Of a stretch of DNA of 33,328 bases, positions 22,835 to 31,458 are shown in pieces. A program made the translations under genes and the position numbers. Each line of letters begins with the position of its first letter. Within the stretch, counting starts at the first letter, position 1. Location of the stretch: positions 1 to 33,328 of the forward strand of contig PNKC01000028.1 in the NCBI GenBank assembly GCA_013822275.1. Reading direction: 5' to 3'. A model generated the notes under the pieces. The model did not search any database, was not told the DNA's origin, and saw only the letters and a list, made by a program, of their open reading frames with translations. The DNA is from Anaerolinea sp. (GTDB lineage: Bacteria; Chloroflexota; Dehalococcoidia; Tepidiformales; Tepidiformaceae).

Positions 22835-25144
22835 ATGCAAGGTAGACTGAAGTCTAATCACACCAGCGGCACGCGCCCGCCCTCGGGCGCGCCGCCACAG
22901 CGGCCACGGCGCCGGGGACGGGGGTTGCTGCGCGGTTTCGCCGCCTTCCTCCTCCTTGCGGGCCTCGTGCTCGGGGCGCAATTCACACTGTTCAGCGCAG
23001 ACCACGCGCACGCCACGCTCGTTACGACAATTGATGCCGACGGCGCAAACGACGAGCCCGGCCAAAAGGACCTCACGCAGATGAGCGTCGACAACGCGGG
23101 CGCCCCGACTAGCTTTGCTATCACGTGGAATTGGGACGAAACAGTTCTCACCGGCGCGAACACGGCCGACGCTTGTGCGCTATTCGACTCGGATGGTGAC
23201 GGCAACGTAAACTTCTCACTTTGCCAGGAATGGGAGCAAAACGTAGCTCAGCCGACGACCGTCCTTTACAGCTGCAGCGACAAGAAACCCGACCGTTGCA
23301 CAGCGCCCAACCAGGCGGTGGCGTCCCCCTCGTCAGCCTGCTCGGCGACCATTGACCTGTCGGGTGATCCTTTCGACGCCACATTCCCGGGCGGGCCCGG
23401 AGATGACTACCCGGCAGATTCGAAGACGCTCTGCACTGCCGTGTTGGCGGATGTTGGCGGGCCCGCGACGGAATTCCTGAACGTCTGCTCGTATCCATCG
23501 GGGCAGTCAGGCTCCGACCCGTCGGACTGCATCCTGCCTTCTGTGCCCACGACCGCCTTGCTCACCATCATCAAGGAAGTAGTCAACGGCAACGGCGGCA
23601 CCGCCGCTTCTTCCGACTTCACGATCGCCGTAACAGGTACGAACGCGACGCCATCGTCATTCCCTGGATCGAGCACCGGTACCGCGGTCACGATGGATGC
23701 GGGCACGTTCTCTATCACAGAGAGCGGGCCTTCCGGCTACAGCGGCAGCATCAGCGGCACCGGCTGCCCAACGACGTTCGGCGCGAGCGCTGCGGTCAGC
23801 ATCGCCGCGGGTGCCACCGTCACCTGCACGATCACCAACGACGACATAGCGCCGAAGCTAACCGTCACCAAGGTGGTCACGAACAACAATGGCGGCACGG
23901 CCGTGGTCGCTGACTTCCCGCTGTTTGTCGACGCCACGGCCGTCACCTCGGGTGTCCAGAACACCTTCAACGCAGGCGCCCACACCGTCAGCGAGACAGG
24001 CATGTCCGGCTACGCTGCCACCATCTCCGGTGACTGCGCCGCCAACGGCTCGATCACCCTCGCCCCTGGCGACGTGAAGGCTTGCACGATCACCAACGAC
24101 GACATCTCACCCCGCCTGAAGCTGGTGAAGACAGTAGTCAACGACAACGGCGGCACGGCGACCGCTTCGAACTTCCAGGGGAAGATCGACGGCGGAAACG
24201 TTGCCTGGGGAGTCTTCGTCGACGTCGCTCCGGGGAGCCATACCGCCTCGGAGACCGTTGTCGCCAACTACACGGCGGGGACGTGGGGTGGCGATTGCGC
24301 CGCAAACGGCACCGTGTCTGTCGCGCTTGGCCAATCGAAGACCTGCACCATCACGAACAATGACAATCCCGCCCGGCTGATCGTCCAGAAGACGGTCGTC
24401 GGCGGCAATGCCCAGGTCTTCGACTTCTCGAGGACGGGAATCGCCAACTTCACGCTCGCCAATGGCCAGGAGAATAACAGCGGCTTCACGCTCAACGCGG
24501 GCAGCTACACCATCTGTGAACTCAACCTGGCCGTGGCGTGGTCAACAACCGCTACGGTGAGCATCAACGGCGGGGCCGCGGCCCCGTTGACCCTGACCAA
24601 CCCGAACCTCCCCGCGGACCTCGGCAACCGCTGCGGTACCGTAACGCTGAACGTCGGTGACTCGGTCACTGTTGTCTTCACCAACACGCCGCCTCCTGGC
24701 GGCGACGCCCGGACGATCGGCTACTGGAAGAACTGGTCGAGCTGCTCGCAGAGCAACGGCAAGCAGTACGACAAGGCTGTCGCCCGCGGCGACTGGAACA
24801 AGACCCTCGACGGGAACCTTCCCCAGACGATCGGCACTGCGCTTATCGACACCTGCGAAGAGGCAGTCTCCCTCCTCAACAAGACGCCAATTTCGGGGAC
24901 CAAGAAGGCCGCTAACGATCCCGCGTTCAACCTCGCCGCCCAGTTGCTGGCTGCGAAGCTCAACGTGACGGCCGGCGCAGGTACCTGCGCTGCTGCCACC
25001 GCGGCGATCGCGCAGGCACAGGCAGAACTCGTTGCTATTAGCTTCGATGGGATCACCCACACCAACATCAGCAAGCCGCTTGCGACGACGCTGAACAATC
25101 TGGCTGCCATCCTGGACAGCTACAACAACAACACGCTCTGCTAA
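22835..25144 (+). CDS. Secreted prealbumin-like repeat protein with C-terminal GYWKNW domain
   Basis: A 769-residue exported protein. Residues 26-60 form a long signal peptide (basic RRRGRG, hydrophobic FAAFLLLAGLVLGAQF, likely cut after AHAHA). The next domain has a calcium-loop-like DSDGDGNVN (D118, D120, D122, N124) and several Cys. Four prealbumin/SpaA-like repeats follow at about 242-338, 341-425, 427-511 and 514-620; the first three share V-x-N-x-NGGTA...ADF at the start and CTITN-(D/N)-D at the end. The C-terminal domain (626-769) begins TIGYWKNWSSC and is helical, with Cys residues to the last position. ATG 22835 has GGGGTG about nine bases upstream. It is divergent from the DUF11 gene and convergent with the subtilase, from which a strong terminator separates it. 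A structural or adhesive surface role is likely but unproven. Confidence 0.9.
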   Translation: MQGRLKSNHTSGTRPPSGAPPQRPRRRGRGLLRGFAAFLLLAGLVLGAQFTLFSADHAHATLVTTIDADGANDEPGQKDLTQMSVDNAGAPTSFAITWNWDETVLTGANTADACALFDSDGDGNVNFSLCQEWEQNVAQPTTVLYSCSDKKPDRCTAPNQAVASPSSACSATIDLSGDPFDATFPGGPGDDYPADSKTLCTAVLADVGGPATEFLNVCSYPSGQSGSDPSDCILPSVPTTALLTIIKEVVNGNGGTAASSDFTIAVTGTNATPSSFPGSSTGTAVTMDAGTFSITESGPSGYSGSISGTGCPTTFGASAAVSIAAGATVTCTITNDDIAPKLTVTKVVTNNNGGTAVVADFPLFVDATAVTSGVQNTFNAGAHTVSETGMSGYAATISGDCAANGSITLAPGDVKACTITNDDISPRLKLVKTVVNDNGGTATASNFQGKIDGGNVAWGVFVDVAPGSHTASETVVANYTAGTWGGDCAANGTVSVALGQSKTCTITNNDNPARLIVQKTVVGGNAQVFDFSRTGIANFTLANGQENNSGFTLNAGSYTICELNLAVAWSTTATVSINGGAAAPLTLTNPNLPADLGNRCGTVTLNVGDSVTVVFTNTPPPGGDARTIGYWKNWSSCSQSNGKQYDKAVARGDWNKTLDGNLPQTIGTALIDTCEEAVSLLNKTPISGTKKAANDPAFNLAAQLLAAKLNVTAGAGTCAAATAAIAQAQAELVAISFDGITHTNISKPLATTLNNLAAILDSYNNNTLC

Positions 25145-25167
25145 ACCAGCGAGCGTTCTGTACCAAG

Positions 25168-25195
25168 AGAGGCCGGGTCGCACGACCCGGCCTCT
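25168..25195. terminator. Bidirectional terminator between convergent genes
   Basis: AGAGGCCGGGTCG (25168-25180) pairs perfectly with CGACCCGGCCTCT (25183-25195) across two bases, a 13-bp GC-rich stem 24 bases after the stop of the prealbumin-like gene and 36 bases beyond the stop of the subtilase gene. There is only a short pyrimidine tail (TCC), but the location between convergent stops supports a terminator for both. Confidence 0.75.
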
Positions 25196-25231
25196 TCCAT
25201 CGTCCGAGCTCCTGATCGCCCTGATTCCTTA

Positions 25232-27316
25232 CTATGGGTGGGTTACCGTCAGCGTATAACTCGCGCTGCCGCTAACGGCCTTGACGACCAGGACGTAGCT
25301 ACCGGGGGTTGCCGGGAACGAGAAGCTCTCCAGCTTGGCCCCGCTTACCGCACCGGTCGCGACCAACTGACCGGCCGGGGTGTAGATCGCCACGTCAAGT
25401 TTCGCCTTCCCTCCCCAGGAAAGCGTCCCCGTGAGCTGCCCGCCGACGGCCACGTTGACCGCATATGAGCTGGACGCCACCCGGTTCTTCGTCGTCCCCA
25501 CCGAGCCGGTGAAGGTCTCCGTCACAAGCGCCCCGGCGTTCTCGGCGGTGACGATTAGAGCGGTGCTGAGGGTGGCGTTACCCGCCGCGTCGTACGCCTT
25601 CACGGCAAGGCTGTGGTCGCCGTCCGTGGTTGTCCGGGTGTCCCAGCTAATGGAGAACGGGGACGCCGTCGCGGTTGCTTTCAGGCTCCCGTCAACGTAC
25701 AGCTCGGTTTTCGTCACGCCCACGTTGTCGCTCGCGCTCACGATCACAGAAACGGCGCCGCTTACGGTCGCGCCGCTGGCCGGCGCCGTGATGGAGACGG
25801 TTGGCGGCGTGCTATCCACAGCCAGGTTTTGCACGCTCACCGTCACCAGGGCCGATGAGGCGCTGTTGCCAGCCGCGTCGTACGCCTTTGCCGTCAGCGA
25901 ATGGCTGCCATCCGCGACGACGGTCGTGTTCCAGGACGTCGAGTAAGGCGAGGCGGTTGCCGTCCCCTTAAGCGCTCCGTCGACATAGAACTCGACCTTT
26001 GTCACGCCTACGTTGTCGCTCGCCACGGCGGTCGCCGTGACGGTGCCCGTGACGACGGAACTTGAAGCGGGCGCACTGATGCTCGTTGCCGGCGGAGTCG
26101 TATCCGTCAGAGCGGCTCCGCCGAGCGCGGCACCTACTGCCTTGCTGGCATTCACCCGGCCATAGCCGAACGACGAGTCCCAGCCCGCGCCACCGAGGTC
26201 GTCGGCGTTGTTCAGCAGGATCGCCTGGGCCTGCGACGGAGTGAGGCCGGGGTTCGCGCCGAACACGAGCGCCATCACGCCGGCGGCGACTGGCGAAGCG
26301 AGTGACGTCCCGCTGGCGTAGTCGTACCGGGCGCCGGGCCAGGTGGTCTTGATCCCGGTCCCCGGCGCGGCAATGTCCACCAGTGCGCCGTAGTTGGAGT
26401 ATGCGGCGCGGTTGTCAGCTATTTCGGTGGCCGCCACCGCGACGAAGCCCGCGTAGTTCGGCCAACCTGGGTCAATGCCGTCGTTGCCAGCAGCCACGAA
26501 CGTGACCGCGCCCCTGCCCTGGGCATACGCTCCAGCGGTGTCGAGGGCCGCGGAACCGGCCATCCGGTAGGAGACGTTGATCGCCTTGGCGCCGTGGTCG
26601 GCGCCGTACTGGATGCACTTCGCGGCATCGCTGACGTAGGCGGAGCCGTCGGTGAAGTTGCTGATCCGGACGGGGATGATATTCGCGCCCCAGGCGACGC
26701 CCGCCACGCCAGCGCCGTTATTGGTGGCAGCGGCTATAACCCCGGAGACCAATGTCCCATGACTGGCGATCGGAGACCAGTCCTTCGAGCCATCGACAGC
26801 GTTCCAGCCAAGGTCGGCACGAAGAATGGGCTGCAGGTCGGGGTGGGTGCCTTCAACGCCCGTGTCACACACGGTGACGAGCACGCCGGTCGCCTTCGCG
26901 CTGTCCCACGCGACCGGCGCCTGGATCTTCGCGAGGTGCCACTGGGTACTGTAGTTGGGGTCGTTCGGGATGGCTTCCGGTCTTACCAGGGCGTTCACTT
27001 CCGCAAACTGGACGAGGGAGTTCTTGGCGTAGGCTGCGGCCACCGTTGCCGCGCGCGTGCCCGCGGGCACGCGCAGGACGCGGATGCCGAGCGCGGGGAT
27101 GGCGTCAACCTGGGTCACCGTGTGTGATCTGTTGAGGGCGGCGATGGCCTGGTCGCTGGCGCCTGTCGTGAACTGCACGAGGATGGTGTCCGTCGGGTTG
27201 GCCTGGGCGGCATGCGAGACAGTCGCCCCGCCAAAGATGCCGAAGAGGGCGAGGAAGAGGCCCAGGAGGAGGACGATGGGCAGGCTCTGGTAGCGCGGTG
27301 CGGTCGTGGCGGACAT
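25232..27316 (-). CDS. Secreted subtilisin-family (S8) serine protease with Ig-like and PPC domains
   Basis: A 694-residue exported protease. Residues 1-37 are a signal peptide (IVLLLGLFLALFGIFGG, cut near SHA). Residues 43-113 look like an inhibitor/propeptide domain (ILVQFTTGASDQAIAALNRS). The catalytic domain (about 120-400) has D151 (VTVCDTGVEGTHPDL), H186 (SHGTLVSG), the oxyanion N278 (VAAGNDG) and S338 (SGTSLASP), so the triad is complete; the HGT is followed by LVSG instead of the commoner HVAG. Two similar Ig-like domains follow (about 405-500 and 501-595, each with TPP...ASDNVGVTK-x-E-x-YVDG), and a C-terminal PPC-like beta domain (about 605-694, YVLVVKAVSGSASYTLTV). The length is usual for such thermitase-like enzymes. 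The gene is 236 bp behind the anti-sigma-type gene, so it may be part of or controlled by that module. Confidence 0.95.
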   Translation of the reverse strand: MSATTAPRYQSLPIVLLLGLFLALFGIFGGATVSHAAQANPTDTILVQFTTGASDQAIAALNRSHTVTQVDAIPALGIRVLRVPAGTRAATVAAAYAKNSLVQFAEVNALVRPEAIPNDPNYSTQWHLAKIQAPVAWDSAKATGVLVTVCDTGVEGTHPDLQPILRADLGWNAVDGSKDWSPIASHGTLVSGVIAAATNNGAGVAGVAWGANIIPVRISNFTDGSAYVSDAAKCIQYGADHGAKAINVSYRMAGSAALDTAGAYAQGRGAVTFVAAGNDGIDPGWPNYAGFVAVAATEIADNRAAYSNYGALVDIAAPGTGIKTTWPGARYDYASGTSLASPVAAGVMALVFGANPGLTPSQAQAILLNNADDLGGAGWDSSFGYGRVNASKAVGAALGGAALTDTTPPATSISAPASSSVVTGTVTATAVASDNVGVTKVEFYVDGALKGTATASPYSTSWNTTVVADGSHSLTAKAYDAAGNSASSALVTVSVQNLAVDSTPPTVSITAPASGATVSGAVSVIVSASDNVGVTKTELYVDGSLKATATASPFSISWDTRTTTDGDHSLAVKAYDAAGNATLSTALIVTAENAGALVTETFTGSVGTTKNRVASSSYAVNVAVGGQLTGTLSWGGKAKLDVAIYTPAGQLVATGAVSGAKLESFSFPATPGSYVLVVKAVSGSASYTLTVTHP

Positions 27317-27552
27317 TCGGTTACCCCGGGGAGGACTTCCCCTACCGTTTCAGTCGTCTGGAACCGGTGCCGTGGCAGGGGGCGTCCACCCCGGCTCCAC
27401 CATGAGGGCCCAACTGCAACTATTCCGGCATCAGGGGTACCAGACGGTGGCCAAAGGGGTTCGCTGAACCCGGGCGGGGACACCTCACTGGGCAAGGCGG
27501 TCCCACGGCCGGCGAAGCGGCGCGGGGGGGTCGGGGCGGTAGCGCCCGGCGA

Positions 27553-28788
27553 TTAGGGGGCTTTGCCGCGCGCGGAGGACGCCGGTTTCCCGGCGGGCGA
27601 TGGTTTTTGCTGGCCGGGGGCATCCGCCGGTCCGCCGCGATCGTCTCTGTCGCTGGACGCCTGAGAGCGGCCGGGAGCCGCGTCCTCGTCTTGCCTGGCA
27701 GCCTTCACCTGGCCCGGCGCGTTTGCCGGTGCGGCCTCCGCCGCCGGCTTCGGGCCCGTAGTCGCGAGCGCCACGATGCCATGGCCTTTCGCCGCGGCCT
27801 GCGCCTGCGCCGCCGGAGCGTTGGCGGCGCCAGGGCCGCCGGCCTGTCCGCCTGCCGCGGGCGCCGGCTTCGCTGGATGGCCCGGGTGATCCTGAGAGGG
27901 GTTACCGGCGGGCGTGGCAGGCACCGCCGGGGTGGCTGCGGGCGTGTCGGCGCTCGTCCCGCCTGCCTGGCTGCCGCCGCTGCTGTGGGCAGTCGTTGGA
28001 GGCTCCTCAGACGGTCGGGCGGGAGTCGCGGGTGTGGCGGACGTTTGCGCAGGGGAGTCGGCGTCGTGCGCAGCGCCGTTCGCGTGCCCACTGGACGGTT
28101 CCTCGGCCAGGGGCGCCGCGCCAGGACCCACGATGTCCCGCAGGACTTCCGGGGGCGTCCGGGGGGGTGCTTCTGCCACCCCGACCGGAGGAGCTTCGAG
28201 CTTGGCCCCTGGCGCCCACGCGGGCGCATTGTCCTGGGCGGGAGGAGCAGCTCCGTGCGAGCCGCTTGCGTCCTGGGACACGGTGCTTTCCGCCGAGTGC
28301 GGGGGGGTCGCAGGCGGCGCGGCGAGCCCGGCGACCTCTGCAATTTCCGCGGCAGGGGGGCTATCGCGCCCTACAAGCGGCAGATCGGCGCCGAGCGGGA
28401 TTGCGCGTTCGAGCGCGGCTTCGAGGAGTTCGGCGACGGGTTCGCCGAGGGTTTCGCGGAGGTGGTCCAGCAGTTCTTGGGCGAGCGCGGGGCTGGTCGC
28501 GGTGCCGAGCAGCAGTGTCGTGGCGGCGAAGGCGGCGGCGCGACGGACGACGCCCGAGAACCGGCCCGGCGCGGGGGGGGCCTCGATCAGGCCGGTTAGC
28601 CTGGCGCGCAGTTGCAGCCGGAATTCCTCCCGCGCCTGGCGGGCGACAGCTTTCTCAAGGATGACGAACGCGGCGAGGTAGGGTTCGAGCGATTCGTCGA
28701 CCAGGCGGATAACGTTGTCCAGCCGCGCCCCGGAGGCAAGGCGGTCGAGCGCTAAGTCCAGTTGCAGTGTGAGGTCTGTGGTGGTCAT
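27553..28788 (-). CDS. Probable membrane anti-sigma factor with long Pro/Ala-rich extracytoplasmic tail
   Basis: A 411-residue protein. The N-terminal 80 residues are helical and charged (LDLALDRLASGARLDNVIRL, then EEFRLQLRARL), as in cytoplasmic sigma-binding domains of anti-sigma factors. One hydrophobic segment follows at about 83-102 (RRAAAFAATTLLLGTATSPA). Residues 103-135 are helical (LLDHLRETLGEPVAELLEAA) and recall DUF5667-type extracytoplasmic segments. The remaining 270 residues are low-complexity, rich in Pro, Ala, Gly and Ser, and may span the cell wall. Its ATG overlaps the stop of the ECF sigma gene (ATGA), the classic arrangement for a sigma/anti-sigma pair. No zinc-binding ZAS motif (H-x3-C-x2-C) is present. 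The role rests on position and topology. Confidence 0.7.
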   Translation of the reverse strand: MTTTDLTLQLDLALDRLASGARLDNVIRLVDESLEPYLAAFVILEKAVARQAREEFRLQLRARLTGLIEAPPAPGRFSGVVRRAAAFAATTLLLGTATSPALAQELLDHLRETLGEPVAELLEAALERAIPLGADLPLVGRDSPPAAEIAEVAGLAAPPATPPHSAESTVSQDASGSHGAAPPAQDNAPAWAPGAKLEAPPVGVAEAPPRTPPEVLRDIVGPGAAPLAEEPSSGHANGAAHDADSPAQTSATPATPARPSEEPPTTAHSSGGSQAGGTSADTPAATPAVPATPAGNPSQDHPGHPAKPAPAAGGQAGGPGAANAPAAQAQAAAKGHGIVALATTGPKPAAEAAPANAPGQVKAARQDEDAAPGRSQASSDRDDRGGPADAPGQQKPSPAGKPASSARGKAP

Positions 28789-29324
28789 CGGCTTACCGTC
28801 CTGCGAAGGTTGCGGATCGCTGCGAACTGCAACGCCTTGATTGTACCCTCGGCTTTGCCCAGCGTTTCGGCGATTTCGCGCCCGCGGAGGCCAGCCAGCC
28901 GGAGGGCGATGACGTCTCGCTGCGCCGGTGTCAAGTCCTGGAGGACCGCCTCCCAGAGGAATGTCTCCTCGACCGCCTGGCTGACATCGGGGAACTGGTC
29001 CAGTTGGTCCTGAGCGACGGTAACCAGCGGCTGGCGGTAGTACTTCGCGGCACGCTCCCTGGCGACGTTTCTGGCGATGCGCAGCAGCCAGATGAGGATG
29101 GGGACGTCACGGGATTCGTATCTGCCGATGCCGCGGAGTGCACGCTCGTACGTTTCAGCGGTCAGGTCTTCGGCATCTTCGCGGCAACGGGTCAATGTGA
29201 AGGCGTAGCGGTGCACCTGCTCGAAGGTGTCATCATAGATCCGGCCGAAGGCGCGCCCGTCGCCGGACTGCACCTTGGCGATGAGGTCTGCCTGGGCTGG
29301 TGCGTTGAACTCGGTGAGTTGCAT
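28785..29324 (-). CDS. ECF-type RNA polymerase sigma factor
   Basis: A 179-residue sigma factor that redirects RNA polymerase to a stress or surface regulon. Region 2 spans about residues 26-97, with the core-binding and -10-melting part DAEDLTAETYERALRGIGRY and LLRIARNVARERAAKYYRQ. Region 4 spans about 118-177, with the conserved LTPAQRDVIALRLAGLRGRE and the -35-binding helix IAETLGKAEGTIKALQFAAI. Regions 1 and 3 are absent, as in ECF proteins. ATG 29324 gives the full N-terminus. The stop overlaps the start of the probable anti-sigma gene by 4 bp, and the subtilase gene follows, so the three may form one unit. A sigma-70-like promoter lies directly upstream. Confidence 0.93.
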   Translation of the reverse strand: MQLTEFNAPAQADLIAKVQSGDGRAFGRIYDDTFEQVHRYAFTLTRCREDAEDLTAETYERALRGIGRYESRDVPILIWLLRIARNVARERAAKYYRQPLVTVAQDQLDQFPDVSQAVEETFLWEAVLQDLTPAQRDVIALRLAGLRGREIAETLGKAEGTIKALQFAAIRNLRRTVSR

Positions 29325-29357
29325 AGGCCGAAAACACCTGTCAACCGTGGGTTTGCG

Positions 29358-29386
29358 ATCCTAACCTGGACACACCAGATTGTCAC
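29358..29386 (-). promoter_or_regulatory. Sigma-70-like promoter of the ECF sigma operon
   Basis: On the minus strand GTGACA (complement of 29381-29386) and TAGGAT (complement of 29358-29363) are exactly 17 bp apart, matching 5/6 and 4/6 of the consensus. Transcription would begin near 29350, about 25 bases before the start codon at 29324. Confidence 0.5.
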
Positions 29387-29427
29387 GGATCCGATCTGCC
29401 TCAAAGGAGATGTTACCGGGGGGGAGG

Positions 29428-30178
29428 GTGATGCCTCATAAGTCGTGTTACCGAAAGGAACAGGACTGGAGGGGTCATGACGCGTCAAAGCGTGGTCGAG
29501 TATGCGGAGGCTGTGCGTGGTCGATACGGAGCAGCGGGGCGGAAGGAGAAGCAGCGGATCCTGGACGAGTTCTGCGAGACGACGGGCATGCATCGGAAGG
29601 CGGCGATCCGGTTGCTCAACCGGCGGGCTCAAGAGCCTGCACACGGATAACGGCTCGGAGTTCATCAACCACATCCTCTTCACCTGGTGCCGCCAGGAGC
29701 AGATCCGCTTCACGGGGGGCCGCAGCTACCGCAAGAACGACCAGGCCTACGTGGAACAGCGCAACTGGCTCACCGTGCGCCGCCAGGTGGGTTATGAGCG
29801 ACTCGCCTCGAGACGCGCGTTCACCCTGCTCGGTCAGCTCTATCCCCTGCTCAGCCTGCAACTGAACTTCTTCCGGCCGATCCGCAAGCTTGCCGCCAAG
29901 GAACGTGCTGGAACGCGTGTCCTCAAGCATTACGACGAACCGCGCACGGCCTATCAGCGGCTCCTCGAGAGCGGCGTCCTCGGTGAGAAGGCTCGGGCCG
30001 AAGTCGACGCCACGCTGCGGCGCATCAACCCCGCCAGCCTCCAGCGCCGCATCGACACCCTGCTCCGCCAGCTCTGGAACCTTGCCAAGGACGAGCGCAA
30101 GCTGACCCAGGACACTGGGTAACACTACTTATGAGTCAACGCCTACCACTTCGGTAACCGTTACTTCTGAGGCATCAC
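29428..30178 (+). mobile_element. Internally deleted IS with intact terminal inverted repeats
   Basis: The left end (29428-29456) and the inverted right end (30150-30178) share GTGATGCCTCA, AAGT and GTTACCGAA in the same order, with a few mismatches: a clear pair of imperfect 29-bp inverted repeats. They enclose only 751 bp with a transposase gene that has lost its middle. The element is too short to be autonomous but could be moved by a full-length relative. I saw no convincing target duplication. Confidence 0.75.
29477..30122 (+). pseudogene. DDE integrase-core transposase, internally deleted
   Basis: The N-terminal part starts at ATG 29477 with MTRQSVVEYAEAVRGRYGAA and an HTH-like KEKQRILDEFCETTGMHRKA, then runs into a stop at 29650 after 57 codons. 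In another frame, from about 29628, the C-terminal part continues with LHTDNGSEFINH (second catalytic Asp), RKNDQAYVEQRNW (catalytic Glu), LNFFRPIRKLAAKERAG and YDEPRTAYQRLLESGVL, ending at 30122. The middle of the gene, including the first catalytic Asp, is missing, and the joint also shifts the frame. It is therefore inactive. The ribosome-binding site GGAGGGG just before the start is still present. Confidence 0.85.
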
Positions 30179-30393
30179 GGGATCAGGCACCGTCTCGTCC
30201 GTAAGAAACCGGGCAGAAAGAAGTATCGGGCCTAATGGTGGCAGCAAACCGGGAAGGAATTGCCTCGCGGGTCTAAACCAATGCGCGCCCGGGGGCCATC
30301 TAGGTATTGAGACGTTCGCGACGTCTCTGCCGTGGGGGCCCACCGGTCCGCAGCCCGGTGGCCTCCACGGAATTCTTGTTCACGCGATCTCAA

Positions 30394-31458
30394 ATGCGTT
30401 CAACCCCACCCGGTAAGCCTGAGCCCACGCACCCCGCCGTAAACTGGCAGATGCTCGATCACCGCAACGGCAATTGGTGCGTCCGCGTCACGTGTCCCAT
30501 CTGCCGGCAGGCCCGCTTCGAACCAGCCAAGACGGTGCGCTATCGCATTCGCGCGGGCCGGTTCACGGGCCTTTGCCGGGAGGATTGGCACAGCCAGCGA
30601 GGGAAGCTAGCCGTCCAGCGACGGCCTGATTCGGAGCCGCCGCACCCGACAGTGGATTGGACCCAGCAGCGCCAGAGGCCCGGCGGGACGCTCGTGCGTG
30701 TGACCTGTCCGGTCTGCCACGTCGACCGGCTCCAACCGGCAAAAGGGGTGCGCTACCGCGTATCGCGAGGGACGTTCACAGGCCGCTGCCGGTTGCATCG
30801 CCATGTCGCGGAACTCGAACCCAACCCGGACGGACAAGCTGGCTTCGACCACCCGGCAGTCGATTGGAGCGTGCAGGAGCGGCGGAATGGCGGCTACTGG
30901 GTGAAGGTGGTTTGTCCACGCTGCGGAAAGCAACGGTTCGACCTCGCGAGGTCGGTCCGCTACCGGCTGCGGAGGGGGACCTACACGGGCCTGTGCCGGT
31001 CGGATGCGCAACGCGAAGCGCGAAACCGCGGCGTACCCGGCCTGGTGCTGCCTCCGTCGACCGGGCGTGTCCGGGTTGTCTGCCCTGTTTGCGGGGAGGA
31101 GCGCGCGGTTATGGCCGCATCGGTGCGGCGGCAGATGCGCAGTGGGACCTTCACAGGCCGCTGCAGCCGCGACCGGCTCATTGGGGCGAAGCGCGGCCAT
31201 GGGCGCACGGAGCCAGACAACCCGTGGATCGACTGGCACGACCGCGAGATAGTGAAAGAAGGGCCAAACCGGCGGCGGACCATGATCCGGATCCACTGTC
31301 CTCAATGTGGGTCGGTGCGGCTTTCGCACCCATCCGCGCTGGAAGGCGCCCTGGCTAACGGTACATTCCGGCCCGAATGCGCGCTCCACCGCAAGAACCC
31401 CGTCGCCGCACACCAAGAATGGTCGTCAACGCCCGGCCGATTCCAATCCGCCGGGTGA
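30394..31458 (+). CDS. Five-module zinc-ribbon protein, unknown function
   Basis: A 354-residue, Arg-rich protein made of five copies of one small module. In each copy the spacing is identical: C-x2-C-x23-C-x2-(D/H). The ligands are C34/C37/C61/D64, C105/C108/C132/H135, C174/C177/C201/D204, C230/C233/C257/D260 and C302/C305/C329/H332. Between them lies a conserved basic segment (V-R-Y-R-x-R-x-GTFTG-x-C). Four copies are preceded by HP-x-V-D-W (N-P-W-I-D-W in the last); copy 4 lacks it. Each module probably binds one zinc ion, and the basic face suggests nucleic-acid binding; both are inferences. ATG 30394 is chosen as the last start before the first repeat, but it has no ribosome-binding site; TTG 30307 and GTG 30358 are in frame. 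It stands alone between an IS relic and an attachment-site scar, so it may be horizontally acquired. Confidence 0.78.
   Translation: MRSTPPGKPEPTHPAVNWQMLDHRNGNWCVRVTCPICRQARFEPAKTVRYRIRAGRFTGLCREDWHSQRGKLAVQRRPDSEPPHPTVDWTQQRQRPGGTLVRVTCPVCHVDRLQPAKGVRYRVSRGTFTGRCRLHRHVAELEPNPDGQAGFDHPAVDWSVQERRNGGYWVKVVCPRCGKQRFDLARSVRYRLRRGTYTGLCRSDAQREARNRGVPGLVLPPSTGRVRVVCPVCGEERAVMAASVRRQMRSGTFTGRCSRDRLIGAKRGHGRTEPDNPWIDWHDREIVKEGPNRRRTMIRIHCPQCGSVRLSHPSALEGALANGTFRPECALHRKNPVAAHQEWSSTPGRFQSAG

Noticed and set aside
16754-25144. CRISPR or other short tandem array in the repeat-rich region.
   Set aside because: The repeats are diverged protein-domain repeats of 85-150 residues, without short identical units and spacers.
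27317-27360. Possible c-di-GMP-I riboswitch upstream of the subtilase (minus-strand CGGTAGGGG...GGGGTAACCGA before the ATG).
   Set aside because: Only the 3' hairpin resembles the class; the conserved CAAA-containing joining segments expected upstream are absent. A covariance search would settle it.
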